Notes under the pieces: model-generated
Seen by the model: only the letters and a program-made list of their open reading frames with translations
What the model was told of the DNA's origin: nothing
Database searches by the model: none
NCBI GenBank assembly: GCA_051294375.1
Contig: CM119263.1
Coordinates: 951,756 to 1,015,755, forward strand
Direction of reading: 5' to 3'
DNA from: Paraspadella gotoi
Taxonomy: Eukaryota; Chaetognatha
Length of the DNA stretch: 64,000 nt
Position numbers and translations under genes: made by a program
In this document: one piece after another, positions 36,705 through 62,584 of the stretch
Layout of the letters: each line of letters opens with the position of its first letter
How positions within the stretch are numbered: position 1 is the stretch's first letter

Positions 36705-37983
36705 TTAAGCGAAGGAATCGTTGAGGCATTGCAGTTGGTAAACAAGTTCTCGAGCGACGCTTAAAACTTGTTTGGCGTTGTGCCGCTCTGCCATCTCATT
36801 GAAGAACTTTATCATGTCAGTGAAGTCCATCTGCAAAGATGTAAGGATACCAATGAGTCATTTACAATCTTTCAGTCTTTAATTGCAAAAGAAAACTTCC
36901 AATATTCTATTTTTGCTCATTTGTGATTGTCAACCCTGTACCAGTGTACCTGATTGTCCAAGATGATGTCCCTGTAAATCTCGACCAAGGACAAAGCGAC
37001 AAAGAGGACAAAGTGTTTGGGTTGGCAAAGACGGGAAGCCCAAATCGTCTCCCAGACCCAGAAAATGTCCTCGTAGAGAAATTCCCGCTTAAAGTCAAGA
37101 AGGAACCACCTGGAAATAAAAGGAAGGCGGATAACAAATATAATAAATGAATGTAAATAAAAATGAATATATATATTAAAAGATATTAGAGGTACGTATT
37201 TTCACGACTCGTTAATTTTTCATTTCAAGCGTAGAATAGCCTGTCCTAAGACAAGAGCAAGATTAATTAAATGAATGGATCATTTTTATATTGGTCGTTC
37301 CAATTTCAATTGTTGCTATTATGAATATTATCTTATCCTTATGATAAAACGTTCCATATCAATATCATTCATGATCTATCATAAACCGTTCTGATAGGAT
37401 AATAAAGAGCCGAAAATGTCTTCAAGCCCCTTTTAACTTCTCAACTGCACCTGTAGCAAAAGTAGAGGTGCGAGTAGTCGCCCTGCGGATGCATGAGTTC
37501 GTACATCTCCGCATCGAGTATTTGAAGGAGAGAGCGAATGTGCGCGAAGAGGTCGTCCATAGCGGAACCGTGGGGGAAGTTGGAAACCATCCTGGATGAG
37601 GATGCGAGGGTAAGGTCAATCTACGATGAGGATGCGAGGGTAAGGTCAATCGACGATGAGGATGCGAGGGTAAGGTCAATCTACGATGAGCAGTTGCCGA
37701 AGGCGAGCTCAAACTAGTCATTGCTGTTTTTAAAAAGGGAACCAACACCAGAAACTAATGCTTTAGCTTGATAAGTAAGTACATGCTAATTCAGCTTTTT
37801 CATAAATTATTCCGAAATAAAAAATCAAGTATAATAACAAGGATAACTGTCAACAAAAATGACTAAAAAGTAGGGGAAAAATTAGACCTGGTCATGAGTT
37901 TGCAGAAGCAAGCGTAGGCCATTGGTTCGTCATCGAAGACAACAAGAATCGGAGCCAAAAGATCGCACATTCCTTGAACGTAA
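36705..37983 (-). CDS. SGSM: SGSM-type TBC (RabGAP) domain protein, C-terminal half
   Basis: Four - strand exons, 37983-37888, 37591-37451, 37109-36950 and 36830-36705 (stop), about 173 residues with matching phases. The translation follows the C-terminal half of the SGSM1/SGSM2 TBC domain: [19 protein letters not shown] (with the YxQ glutamine finger), [80 protein letters not shown], ending at the usual family C-terminus. SGSM proteins are GTPase-activating proteins for Rab/Rap. The first exon here enters in phase 2, so upstream exons must exist, yet the 700 bases up to the stop of the next gene hold none. The IxxDxxR arginine-finger half, the linker and the RUN domain are not seen. Either the beta-lactamase-like gene sits in a TBC intron, or this is a fragment. 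Confidence 0.88.
37225..37305 (-). mobile_element. Fragment of the GGTACAACCA-family element
   Basis: AGCCTGTCCTAAG, a GAGCAAGATTAATTAAATGA stretch, GGATCATTTTTATATTGG and GTTCCAATTT follow the order of the right half of the 28.6-29.1 kb copy. Confidence 0.45.
37592..37690. repeat. Three tandem units of about 34 bp upstream of a TBC acceptor
   Basis: GATGAGGATGCGAGGGTAAG repeats three times. On the - strand the units lie directly upstream of the acceptor at 37591, as pyrimidine-rich TTACCCTCGCATCCTC. Confidence 0.85.
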
Positions 37984-38439
37984 CTGGGAGAGAAAGATGG
38001 AGAGGGAGACAACCGTTTTATATATAACGTTTTCATTTAAATATATAATTAATTAGATATAAGATTCATTTTTAATTTACCTTCCTATTTTGACCAACAA
38101 ACTTTCTCGTTCGGAAATTAATCGGCAACTTTACGTCAAATGTTTTCAAAAAAGTTTCATATTGAAAAAAACAATTTGGAAGAATACGTTCAGGAGAATC
38201 CTATCTGATATCTTGATGAAAATAAAATTACGCGGTTGCAAATATTGTTATATTTCACTGAAAAAAATTTCGCTCGATAATCAATTTCACGAAAAAGTTA
38301 AAAGTTCACCGAGTATCGCGTGAAAATCGTGTTCATAATCACAAGTCCTGACAATTGGTGATTTCGATATTTTTATTTTTCTTTCTGTGGTCCAGACGTC
38401 CAGCCTCTCACAGTTATCGCAAGTGAAGTTATTTTTTCC

Positions 38440-38696
38440 CCACTTTTTTCTCCTCCCATTTCCTCTCGAAGTTCCTCCTTTCTCCCGACATTAGGCCTGA
38501 CATCGACCCTCTTTTCCCATTTCCTCTCACAGTTCCTCCTTTCTCTCGACATTAGGCCTGACATCGACTCCCTCTCTTTTTCTTCTCCATTTCCTCTCAC
38601 AGTTCCTCCTTTCTCTCGACATTAGGCGCTGACATCGACCCCCTCCTTTTCTTCTCCCATTTACTCTCCGTCCTCCACAGTTCCTCTTCTTCGAAT

Positions 38697-38720
<24 letters not shown>
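38440..38720. repeat. Tandem repeat of about 62 bp at the 3' end of the beta-lactamase-like gene
   Basis: Four units with cores CTCACAGTTCCTCCTTTCTC and TAGGCCTGACATCGA. The unit nearest the gene includes its last codons and stop, so the array appears to have grown from the 3' end of the coding sequence. Confidence 0.75.
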
Positions 38721-52353
<13,633 letters not shown>

Positions 52354-52394
52354 CTGTGGGTAGAGTGGTGGTCGGTGTGGGTAGAGAAAGGAAT

Positions 52395-53830
52395 CGGAAA
52401 GAGAAGGATGGAAAGTGATGAAAGAGAAAGAAAAGAAAATGGAAAGAGACAGAGAAGGAATGGAAAGAGAAAGAGAAGGGATGGAAAGAGAAAGAGAAGG
52501 GATGGAAAGAGAAAGAGAAGGGATAGAAATAGAAGGGATGAAAAGAGAAAGAAAAAACGGAAGGAGTGAAAAGTGGGAAAGAAAAGGAATGAATAGAGAA
52601 AAGTCAATCTACAAAAACTTTGACGTAAACTCACTAAAATTTCACTATTATCTCTCACTAACATTGTGAACACAAAATTTTGAGCCCGATCAAGTCCCTC
52701 ATCAAATCATCCGTCCTGAAACAAAATTTAACCAATCATCCAAATCTTCTATCTCTCACCCAAACTAATTTCAACCAATCACCCAAATCTCTCTCTCTCA
52801 CCAACTCTCGCCGAAGGCCCGTCAAATTTCTCCCATTGACCATTTTTTCTTATTAATCGAGAAATATAACGTTGGATTCTCGGCCGCCATTTTCCTGGCG
52901 ATCGGGAGGCAGCGTCCTCATTTATCAGACTCAACCGTTTGAGTCTCGATTCTAGATTCTCAAACCAGAATTAGATTTCCTTTTTTTATTTTTAGTTTCG
53001 CAGGACGAGTCCTCGCGGACAAACTGAAAAGTTACACTTTGGTCGTTCTGTCGGTTTGGTGATCCCTTGGTTTATCCTTTTTTATATTTTATATATATAT
53101 ATAACATTTTTCGCAAAACAAAAACAATTTATTATTAATTTGTATGGAACGTGTTTTGAGTCATTTCTTTAGCAAATGTTTCACGCTTGGGTTATTACAC
53201 GGAATTCTAAAAAGCTGATTTGTTTTTATTAAAACTTCGCAGAAATGTGATTTGCTGTGAGAAATTGTAACTTTGTTTAATTTATTTATTTATCAATTAA
53301 GTAAGTAGACAGGGATTTCATTCATCTGTGATATTATAATCATATAAAATAAAATAAAATACAAAAGAAAGTCAGGGCAGCGCGACTCCTTAGAATTTCT
53401 CTTTCTCTAAATTTTCATGTAAAATGGATTTTCATTTTTTTCGCCCGAAGCCGAAGACTCTGATTTTATGAGGAGAGAATTCGAAAATAACAAATAATTT
53501 TCATGATAATACTAATGTTGATATTTCAACGGTGTCAAACAAAATAAAAACTACTACCTCACGAATGATATCTTTTCTTTTAAATCATTTTTTGGTTCAA
53601 CATTATCTATCAAGTTCGTTTAAGGTTTAAAAACTAAAGTCAAAATCCAGACCGTCTGCTCGTATAATTTTTCCCTCGCGAAAAATCTGAGGAAACTGGG
53701 ATTTTCGTTCGATTGAAAACGCTAAATCCATCTGCGTCGAATTAATCACGCGTTTCCAAGGTAACCGACGCAGCCTCGGGACGCAGCCTTCGTAGCCGAA
53801 AAGAATTTTAAGTTGTGAATAAAAGACTTA
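52395..53830. other. Upstream region of the beta-lactamase-like gene; no exon supported
   Basis: A GAAAGAGAAGGGATG repeat (about 52395-52560), AT-rich DNA, a reverse fragment of the (CCGA)n element near 52990-53075 and a short CG-rich patch at about 53730-53790. I looked for the missing N-terminal exon (strand before LWGG) and did not find it. Confidence 0.5.
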
Positions 53831-53878
53831 CCCGCTCGGTCCTCATCCAATCAGCCGCTGCAGTCGACTTCGCAGACA
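53831..53878 (-). CDS. Possible first coding exon of the beta-lactamase-like gene
   Basis: On the - strand ATG begins a 16-codon open stretch (MSAKSTAAADWMRTER) that ends at a strong donor GTAAGTC. It would be a plausible cytosolic start. It leaves phase 0, whereas the exon at 52353 enters in phase 1, so at least one exon is missing between them. It could equally belong to another gene. Confidence 0.35.
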
Positions 53879-53976
53879 TTATCGTCGGTTTCACCGACCC
53901 GGAGCGCTCACCTTCTCTTTGGATGAACAAATTGCAAACCGCAAAATATCATTTCTCATTTAATTAAACAGCTTTT

Positions 53977-53982
<6 letters not shown>

Positions 53983-54060
<78 letters not shown>
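53983..54060. repeat. (CT)n upstream of the possible first exon
   Basis: Uninterrupted CT run of about 80 bp. Confidence 0.95.
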
Positions 54061-54063
<3 letters not shown>

Positions 54064-55438
54064 TCCTTAATCACCTTGCTTTCCTCATCAATTCATCCTT
54101 TTCCCTTCTTTCCCTGCAACCCTTAATCAAGAGCAATTTGAGGACCAGGCTCGTTTTCATCCTAGCAGCGATTAAAAGACTCCAATGTAAAGATCCGGTT
54201 TCGCGAGCAGACGACCTACATTCGGTTGCTTCAACATCCGGGACTCTCCCAACAACAGAGAGAGATCGACAGAATCATGTTTAGCCTCTGATCTTTTTTC
54301 TTCTTTCTCTCATTTAGATTTTAACTTATATTTATCACGTCACTCGTCCGTGGCTTATTGACGTTGGCGATGAAGGTAGCAAGCCTCATTTCGATCCAGA
54401 AGTTTCGGGTTCTAGCCCCTTGAGTTATACAAGAAGAGAAACCAGCCGGTTTACCCTCAGGCAAGCCCGGCGCTTCTGTGAGACCTATTTTCCTCGGGTA
54501 TTCATCATTTTCCAATCATTTTCCAATCATTTTCCAATCATTTTGTTCAACTTGGATGATCTTCGTTTTAACATCTAGTCTTTCGGCACTCTGGTCATTG
54601 ATAGTTGGTCAATGATTAATCAATATGACCACTGACCAGCCCCTCACCGACCCAAACTCACGTCTCCCCCCTGCTCCTTCCACTCCCCACGAAGACCCCA
54701 CTCCCCCACTCCCCACGAAGCCCACGGTTAATGACCCTGGAGGCGGCGCCGCTTCCCTCCTTCGGCGCCCCTGAGTCTGAGCACGCCAAGGGAATGGGTG
54801 CACGCGAAGGTGAGAAGTGTGTGCGAAGGGGCAAAGTGCACGCAGAGGAAAAATGTGCGCGCAGATGGGATAAAGTAACATGATAGAGTTTTAAATTAGA
54901 AAATAAAAAAAATTCACCGAATGAGATTAAAGATTAGAGTTTAAAGGTTAAAGTTTAAAGATTAGAAAAACTTTCTAAATGTATTCCTATTTCCCCCCCT
55001 CCATTTTTAAAATATGTATAACTTATAAAATAGAGCTTACATTTAAATAAACAAATAGACAAAACAAACAAAAGAAAATAGAAAAAAATCAGAAAAGAGT
55101 GAAAAGAAATTTAGTTTTAGTTTTTATAATCGTCTCAAGTAGTAAGTCAATCTGTCAGTCGGATATGTATTTTTTTAAACATACAAACGAAACCTTACAA
55201 ACGCAAAACTACTCAGCGAAGATAATCATAAGACTCCCATTCGGACGACCAATTGTCCCACGCTGTCAGTCTGTCATTTCAATAGTCCCACGCAGTCAGT
55301 CTGTCAGTTCAATAGTCCCACGCTGTCAGTCTGTCAGTTCAATAGTCCCACGCTGTCAGTTTGGCCGTGCGCGACATTTATCCAAATCAATTTAATCTTA
55401 AACTGATCAAAGATCATAATCTTTGCCGAAACGCAGCG
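54061..55438. other. Unassigned region with a 30-bp tandem repeat
   Basis: No supported gene. A 64-codon - strand ORF at 54321-54515 has no recognised domain. 54.60-54.86 kb is moderately GC-rich. Four units of about 30 bp with core TCCCACGCTGTCAGTCTGTC lie at about 55255-55360. Together this separates the two copies of the large duplication. Confidence 0.5.
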
Positions 55439-55463
55439 NNNNNNNNNNNNNNNNNNNNNNNNN
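55439..55463. other. Assembly gap (exactly 25 N)
   Basis: 25-N placeholder immediately before the noisy second copy of the large duplication. Confidence 0.99.
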
Positions 55464-56407
55464 GAAAGGAAGAGAAGAAAATGAAAGAAGAAAGGAGAAA
55501 GAGAGAAAAAGAAAGAATAAGAAAGAAAGAAATGAAAGAAAGAAAAAAGAAAGAAAGAAAGAAAGAAGAAAGAAAGAGAGACAGGACAGACCGCACGTAG
55601 TGAAGGAGTTGAAAAAATTACGTGTAAGAATCCAGAAGTCGGATTAATTGTCAGATATGAAAAGTGAGGAAAAGAAGGAGAAGGGTAAAAGAAAAAGGGA
55701 GGAAGGGAGAAAAAAGAGGGAGAAAAAGAAAGAAAAGGAAAGAAAAGAAAGGGAAAGAAAAGACAGCGAGACGAGAAAGAGCTGAATGAATGTATAGAAA
55801 AAATGTAAAAATGTAAGAAAAATAAACTTAAGGAAAAAAAAAGGTAACGAAAAAAAAAAGGAACGCGTTAAGGAAAAAACCTAAGTAAATAAAAAAGGGA
55901 AGCATAGGCGAAAAAGTAAAGGAAGGCGCAGGGTTAGAGAAAGGAGCTCGACACCGAACGATCTTCAGCCGCTTCATTTTAAAAAAGGAAAGGGAGGAAA
56001 GGGAGGAAAGGGAGGAAAGGAAGGAAAGCAGAGGAAAGGAACAGAGTTTGGGAGGAAAGAAGTCGACATCAACAACCTTCATTCGCTTCAATGCTTTAAA
56101 AAAAGGAAAAGGGAGGAAAGACGAAAGAGAAAAGAGAGGAAAGGGAGCAATGAGAAGGAAAAGGGAGGAATGGGAGGAAAGTAGATGAAAGAGAGGAATA
56201 AAGGTAAGAGAGGAAGGGGAAAGAGAGGAAAGAAGAAGGAAAGAGGAAAGAGAGGAAAGAGGAGGAAGGGGAGGAGAACAGAAAGAAGTCGACATCACCG
56301 ATCTCGTCGCTTCATGTTTTAAACGTCGATCCCAACTTCAGCCGATAGTTGAGACTCAACAAAGCGGGAGGAATAATTTTGGAATTTAAATTTGTTGAGT
56401 ATGAAGA

Positions 56408-56458
<51 letters not shown>

Positions 56459-57079
56459 AGAGAGAGAGAAGAGAAAAGAGTGCAGGGGATGTGCGTAGCG
56501 TGTGCTGTGATTGAAAGGTTCAGTGATATAGTAGGACGAAGTAGTGCAGAAAGGGAGAATAAAAAAAGGAAATTCTCTTATCACACAAAACTAGAGGGCG
56601 GAGGAAGAGGAGGAAGAGGAGGAAGGGGGAGTGAGGAGAAGAGGAGAGATTCTTCTTAAAACGAAGTCGCTTTAAAATGTCGCCTCAACTTTTCCTCTCA
56701 AATTAATGCAAATTATCACGACCATTGCAGTTTTTTCTTCTGGCGACTTTTTTCTCCTCGTTCCGGCGGACTTTTTATTCCAAGTTCCAGGCTTCAGCGA
56801 CCATCAACGTCCGAGTGCAGTAACCCGCAGCGGCAATAACCGTAACTCTGCGGCGGCGTTAGGCGGCAGCGAGCGGCGGCGGAGAAACCAGCTGGGCCTG
56901 TCCGCGGGTCCATCGTTTTAGCTCCTGACGACGACGAACGACGACCGACGAACGACGACGACCATCACCAGATCGGCGGGGACCAACGAAGGCTTCCAGC
57001 CCATCAAGCGCGAAAACCACCAAATTCAATTTCCCGACAGAAAAATAAAAAATGGAATGAAAAAAGGAAGAAAAAAACA

Positions 57080-57645
57080 ACGTAATTCAATCGTGTTGCG
57101 GCCGCAGTGACTGCCTTGATCACGTGTATTTCTTCCGTGACCTTGAAATGAACATGACATGACTATATTGACATGGTTGCTAGCATGATTACTGTAGATT
57201 TGAGGTTTTTTTTTTTTATCTTAACAATGAGCAATCATCACTATAGGCAAATATATGTTAGTAAGTGGGACAGAGTGACAGAACAGACAGTTCGACGGAC
57301 GACCGACCGACGACGGATCGACGCGACCGACCGAACGGATACCGACACGACGGACACAGACGACGACGGACCGGACCACACGACGGACCGACGCCGACCG
57401 ACAGGACCGACCGACAAGCGACCGGACCGACCGACCCGACAATCAGACCGACCAGACCGAACCGACGGACGACCGTCCACGCGAACGGGGGACCGACGAC
57501 CACGACCGAGACGGACGCAACGACGACAGACCGACCGACACCGACCGACCAACGACCGACGACCGCCACGACCGACCGACCGACGACAGACGACAGACCG
57601 ACCGAAAAGTGACTTTATAGTTGCTTCGCGGCGAAACTAAAAAAA
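57080..57645 (+). mobile_element. (CCGA)n element in the noisy duplicate
   Basis: Counterpart of the element at 47059-47560, with the CCGA satellite scrambled by small indels and the same GACCGACCGAAAAGTGACTT end. Confidence 0.7.
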
Positions 57646-58814
57646 AGAAGAAAGATAAAGAAAAAAGGAAAAAAAGTCAGTGGGCGATTTTGAAAAGAAA
57701 ATAGGATTTTAAGGAAAATCACAACACAAATCTTTTTTCTCTTTTTGAATCTTTTGCCCATTTCTCACTCGCGAATCACGCTAGGACTTCGTACCTTGAC
57801 CAAGACTATTGACCAATTGCTGCGTCGAACTGGTACTTGTAAAAGTAAAAAAATTATAGCGCTAAATAGAAAATCCATCAAAATGTTGATTTTTAGTATT
57901 GTAAAAACGCGAGTTCAATAACAAGAGTAAAATCGCTTGGGCTGATGTTTTTTCAAATTTTCAGAAATGAAACGGCTTGAAAAATTCCTAAAAAAATGTT
58001 TCTTGCAGAATCGATTTTCATCATGCATGTCGCGAGCCAGAGATGCCACATCTCAGTTGCAGTTTTTAAAACTGTTTCAGGCGAGCCAACTATTATATAT
58101 TTGTGCGTGGTGGGTTTGACGTTTCTTTTTTGACAATGACGACGTACTAATGACGACGAACAATGAAGTTCGACGATGACGATAGGCAGATGACGACGGA
58201 CGAACGACGAGATACGCGAACGATGAACGATGACGACGACGAGACGACGACGACACAATACGATGAAATAATCGCAGAGAGCCTGGTGCAAAAACGTCGA
58301 ACGTCATAAGTGACTCCTGGTCGCAACATTCCATTACATCGGGCCATTTAGTGGATACCGGTTGCCGCTGCCACCGCATAACCACTCTGCATCTGCGCGC
58401 CTGCCGCCGCCGCCGGCCGCCGCCGCCGCCGCCGCCGCCGCGCGCCGCGCTGCCCGCCGCCGCCGCAAGTATCTTGCGCAACCGGAACTTGCGTCAACTG
58501 CTGTGAACATCACCATATATGCCTTTTTATCTTCGTGAGAATTCTTGAGTTCTCCTAATTACTTTTTTTCTTCCTATCAACGCGGACTAATTAACCCCCC
58601 CCCACTTACTCAAAATTTGGCAACAGCAATGAAAGATTTATACACAATCACTTAATTACACCATTTATCATTTATGATGCCAAAAACAGTTAATTTGGAA
58701 ATAAAAAAGATGAAAAGTTGGAATTATTAATCAGAATTCTGACACACCTACTTTTCTTTGAGTCCCTTTAAATCTAGGTAATTCTCTCTCTCTCTTCTCC
58801 TCGTCTCTCTCTCG

Positions 58815-58855
<41 letters not shown>

Positions 58856-59408
58856 CTCTCTCTCTCACTCTCTACCCTCTCTTTCCACTTTGAAAATTAA
58901 CTTATATTAGCCTAATGGTTCTCGCTTAACTGCAGGAAGATAATTGCGGTTTTTTTTTTTGCCCTTCACTATGAAAGCTCGATTCACACGAGCGGCGAAA
59001 GAGGCGAGCACAATGAAGACTTTTTCCCTCTTTCTTGTTTCAGTTGAAACGAAGACAGAACTTTGTACTCTTCTCTTTAGAAAACGACTTTCGTGTAATT
59101 CACTTCTGTTGGATGATAATTTCATATGTAATTCAGATTTTTCATATTTAAGTATATTTCATATTTAAACTCATTATTTTTCATTTTTATTTCATATTTT
59201 CATATTTAATTCATATTTTCATATTTTCAATTATTATTCATATTTAATTTCATATTTTCATATTATCATATCATATCATTCGTCTTTTAATTTCTCGATT
59301 CTCTCGATTTTTCCTCAATCATTTTCTCCAATTCTTCTTAATCTTTCTTTGAGTCACAAAAATCTATTTTTATCTCTTTGACTCATCTTTCATTTCATCT
59401 CTCTCTCT

Positions 59409-59475
<67 letters not shown>

Positions 59476-59812
59476 TCTCTCTTTTGTTCTCGGTCACCCA
59501 ACTGAGAAAAGGAATTCTCTTAACACCTTCATCGGTAACGATTCAAGTATTCGTGGAGGCACTTCGTTTTTGTCGTCGTCGTCCGACGTCGTCGTTATCA
59601 TGTCGTCGTGTGTCGTCGTCGTTTTCCTTCTAGCAACATTTTATTCAAATCATTTGTGTCACTATCATGAACTAAAATCATAAATTGGGTTGGTAAATCA
59701 TTATTGTGTGTCGTTGTCATCATCAACATTATTATCATCATCTTCACTCATTCATCATCATCGTCATCATTCGTCATCATCATCACCATCATCATCATCA
59801 GCGCGCGTGACT

Positions 59813-60188
59813 CACTCACGATTTCTCCAGAACCATCCTTGTGGTCACGTAATGGAATCCGTTTGAAGACTTCGTCTCTTCCAGCTCGGTTCCATCATCT
59901 CCAGAATTCCCCTCATTTTGGTTTCCATCCTGAAATAGGAGAGGGGGGAGAGAGAGGGGGAGAGAGAGAGTGGGAGGAGAGGTGGAAGGAAAGAGGCAGG
60001 GAGGAGGTGAGGAGAGAGGGAGGAGGGGGAGAAGAGAGGAGGAAGAACGAAAACGAAATTATAAGGCGATTAGATGAGGAAAAAAGGAAGGTGAAAAAAA
60101 TCTAAAAAAAGTGGAGAGAGGGCGAAAAGGGGGAGAGAGAGAGAGAGAAGAGAGAGAGGAAGAGAAGAGAGAGAGAGAGAGAGAGGAG

Positions 60189-60242
<54 letters not shown>

Positions 60243-61922
60243 TAAGGAGCGAAGGGGGCAGAACAGGAAGTCGTGATCGAAAAGGAAAAAAAAATTTTCG
60301 AGGAGGAAAAAAGAAAAGAGGAATTAGGAAGTAATGGAAGAGAAAAAGAGAAAAAGAAAAAGAAAGAAAAGAAAAAGAAAAGAAAAGAAAAGAAAAGAAA
60401 AGAAAAGAAAAGAAAAGAAAGTAAAAAGTAATGGAAAGAAAAGTAGGATGAGAAAGGAAAACGATGAGAAGGAAGAATAACATGAATGACGTAAATGCAC
60501 TAACGACAAATATCATAGGCGGATGAGTTTAAGTAATAAGTATATATATATATGGAAAGGGAGAAGACGAAATTTGACCACAAAAACAAAAAAGAACAAA
60601 ATAACAAGAAGGAAACCCTGAAATTGTCAACTTATCCCACTTGTTATTTTATTAAAAACAATGGGGGTTTTATATTCTATTTGATTTTAATTGATTTATC
60701 ATTACGCGATTAAGTGCGAAAAGAAAACTACAGCAACAGCATTAAACGACGCGGAGTAACAATAATTAAATTATTAAATAATAAATAAATGAGAAAAATG
60801 AAATGAAGCCAAAAAAATGTAACCTTGACTTCGTCTTCTCTGATTTGGCACGAAAGGCTGCGAGGCCCGCACGGTGACTCAAAACGTCAGCCACCGTCAG
60901 ATTTTCTTTTCCGTTGGAACCGAATTCCGGCCACAATCGTGGATTCGTGTGGGGGGAAGGGAGAGAGGATGGGGGCGGAGGGAAGATGAGGACGACGACA
61001 AAGATTCGTGTCACATTGTGACCTCACATATTTCTTTGGACAAAACGTAAGTGCGGCCATCAAAAAGGTTTTTGCCTCGAGCTTGAACGAAATGGTGTAG
61101 AATCACTGAACGACCCGACAGTCTTGACGGAGACAAAAACTACGAAAAAACTGCGAGAAATTCGTGGTCTGCCTTCTGCTGATGAAGCTTAGCATCAGCA
61201 AATATTGATTTGCCATATTGCAAAGGCATCGGAAAAAACGATAACCGCGAAAAAAAAAAACGACAAAGATGGCGGAGTTGATAACCGAAGCGAAAATGTA
61301 AATTAAAAATTTAACGACGAAAACGACGACGACAACGACCGACAACGACGACGACAACGACGCCATCCCGATCCGTAATATCCCAGAAAACGAGGACTAA
61401 CGCCAAGAAGCTCGCGGCGCTTTTGTTGCGTTGCTTGAGGTAAGCGTCGCGGTGGAAAATGGTGAGAAAATCCTGAATCGGTGTTCGTTAGGATGCCCTG
61501 TTCGAGACGTCACGCTGGTAATCTTTTGCTGTGGCTCTCATAAACGTTCGGCCATATTTACAAGAAGCGCTCCATTGAGGTTTAATTTAGATTTATTGAG
61601 TCATTAGTTTAAGTATTATCATTAGGAGTAACAACAACAACAACATCGACGAAAAGAAAATGAATGATTCAAGGCGACGACGGAAGAGCGAGACAATTAA
61701 GTTGGATTGAAATCCGACTTCGATCGATTAGGTTGGATTGGAAGCCGTCTCGTTCTACTTCATGGTATTTCTCTCTCTCTCTCTCTCCTCTCTCTTCTCT
61801 CGGTTCTACCTTCATGGTATTTCTCTCTCTCTCTTTCTCTCGTTTTTTCCGAGTTCACGATAGGAGGGAAAGATATTTCAATGGCAAAAACGTAAAAATT
61901 AGCCTTTGTAACCTATGTTTTC

Positions 61923-61964
<42 letters not shown>

Positions 61965-62584
61965 GTCTCTCGTCTCTCCTCTTCTCTCTCTCTCTCTCTG
62001 TCATTAAAACATTGAGTACAGGAGGGGCAGCTGCCTTCCCCTCTGCTCCTTAACTAATCAAGATCGTTTTACTCGGCAGCTGAAAAGCCGGACCGAATGA
62101 GGCCGAAGTCGTTTGGCGGTATCTTTTTTTCTTTTTCTTCTTTTTTTGGTAATTTATTTCTGTGAGAGTTTACTTTAAAATATACAAGCGAGAACTTGTG
62201 TTGCCAAAATTACGTGTTTGTTGTCTTTGCTGTCGTGTGGTTTTTTCTTGATTAAATTAATTACGAAATGATGATGACGATTGATGAATAAAAGCGTTCA
62301 AAGCGATCGAAAAAAAGTAATTAATGTTACTTAGTACGATGAATACCCATGCGACATCGATAATTAGGAATGATAATGAGTCATCTCCATTAATAACTGT
62401 CGTCAGCTCTGAGTCCGACGCGGACGTCAACCGTCACCTGGATATCCTCTCGTGTCCGTGTTCCAGGGGGTTTTGGCCACGCTTGCTCACAGCGTCACGC
62501 TCAAGACCGGAAGTGAGATCGTGGCGTAAAGAAGAGGGCGATGGTGTCCTTACCCAACCGCCGGTGAAGCTGGCGTGGCAAGGC
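59813..62584 (-). pseudogene. Noisy partial copy of the beta-lactamase-like gene (exons 1-3)
   Basis: Counterparts of exons 3, 2 and 1 at about 59813-59931, 60824-60937 and 62438-62584. Small indels break the frames, and the acceptor AG of exon 2 is destroyed by an inserted base (CCAG became CCACG). Exons 4-10 are absent because the duplicate starts inside the intron before them. The SxxK position here reads YATI, so the catalytic residues are missing in this copy too, and GFHY is kept. As annotated it cannot encode protein; it is probably an assembly duplicate. Confidence 0.8.

Noticed and set aside
54321-54515. 64-codon - strand ORF as a transposon or gene fragment
   Set aside because: No recognised domain and no splice context; kept only as unassigned sequence.
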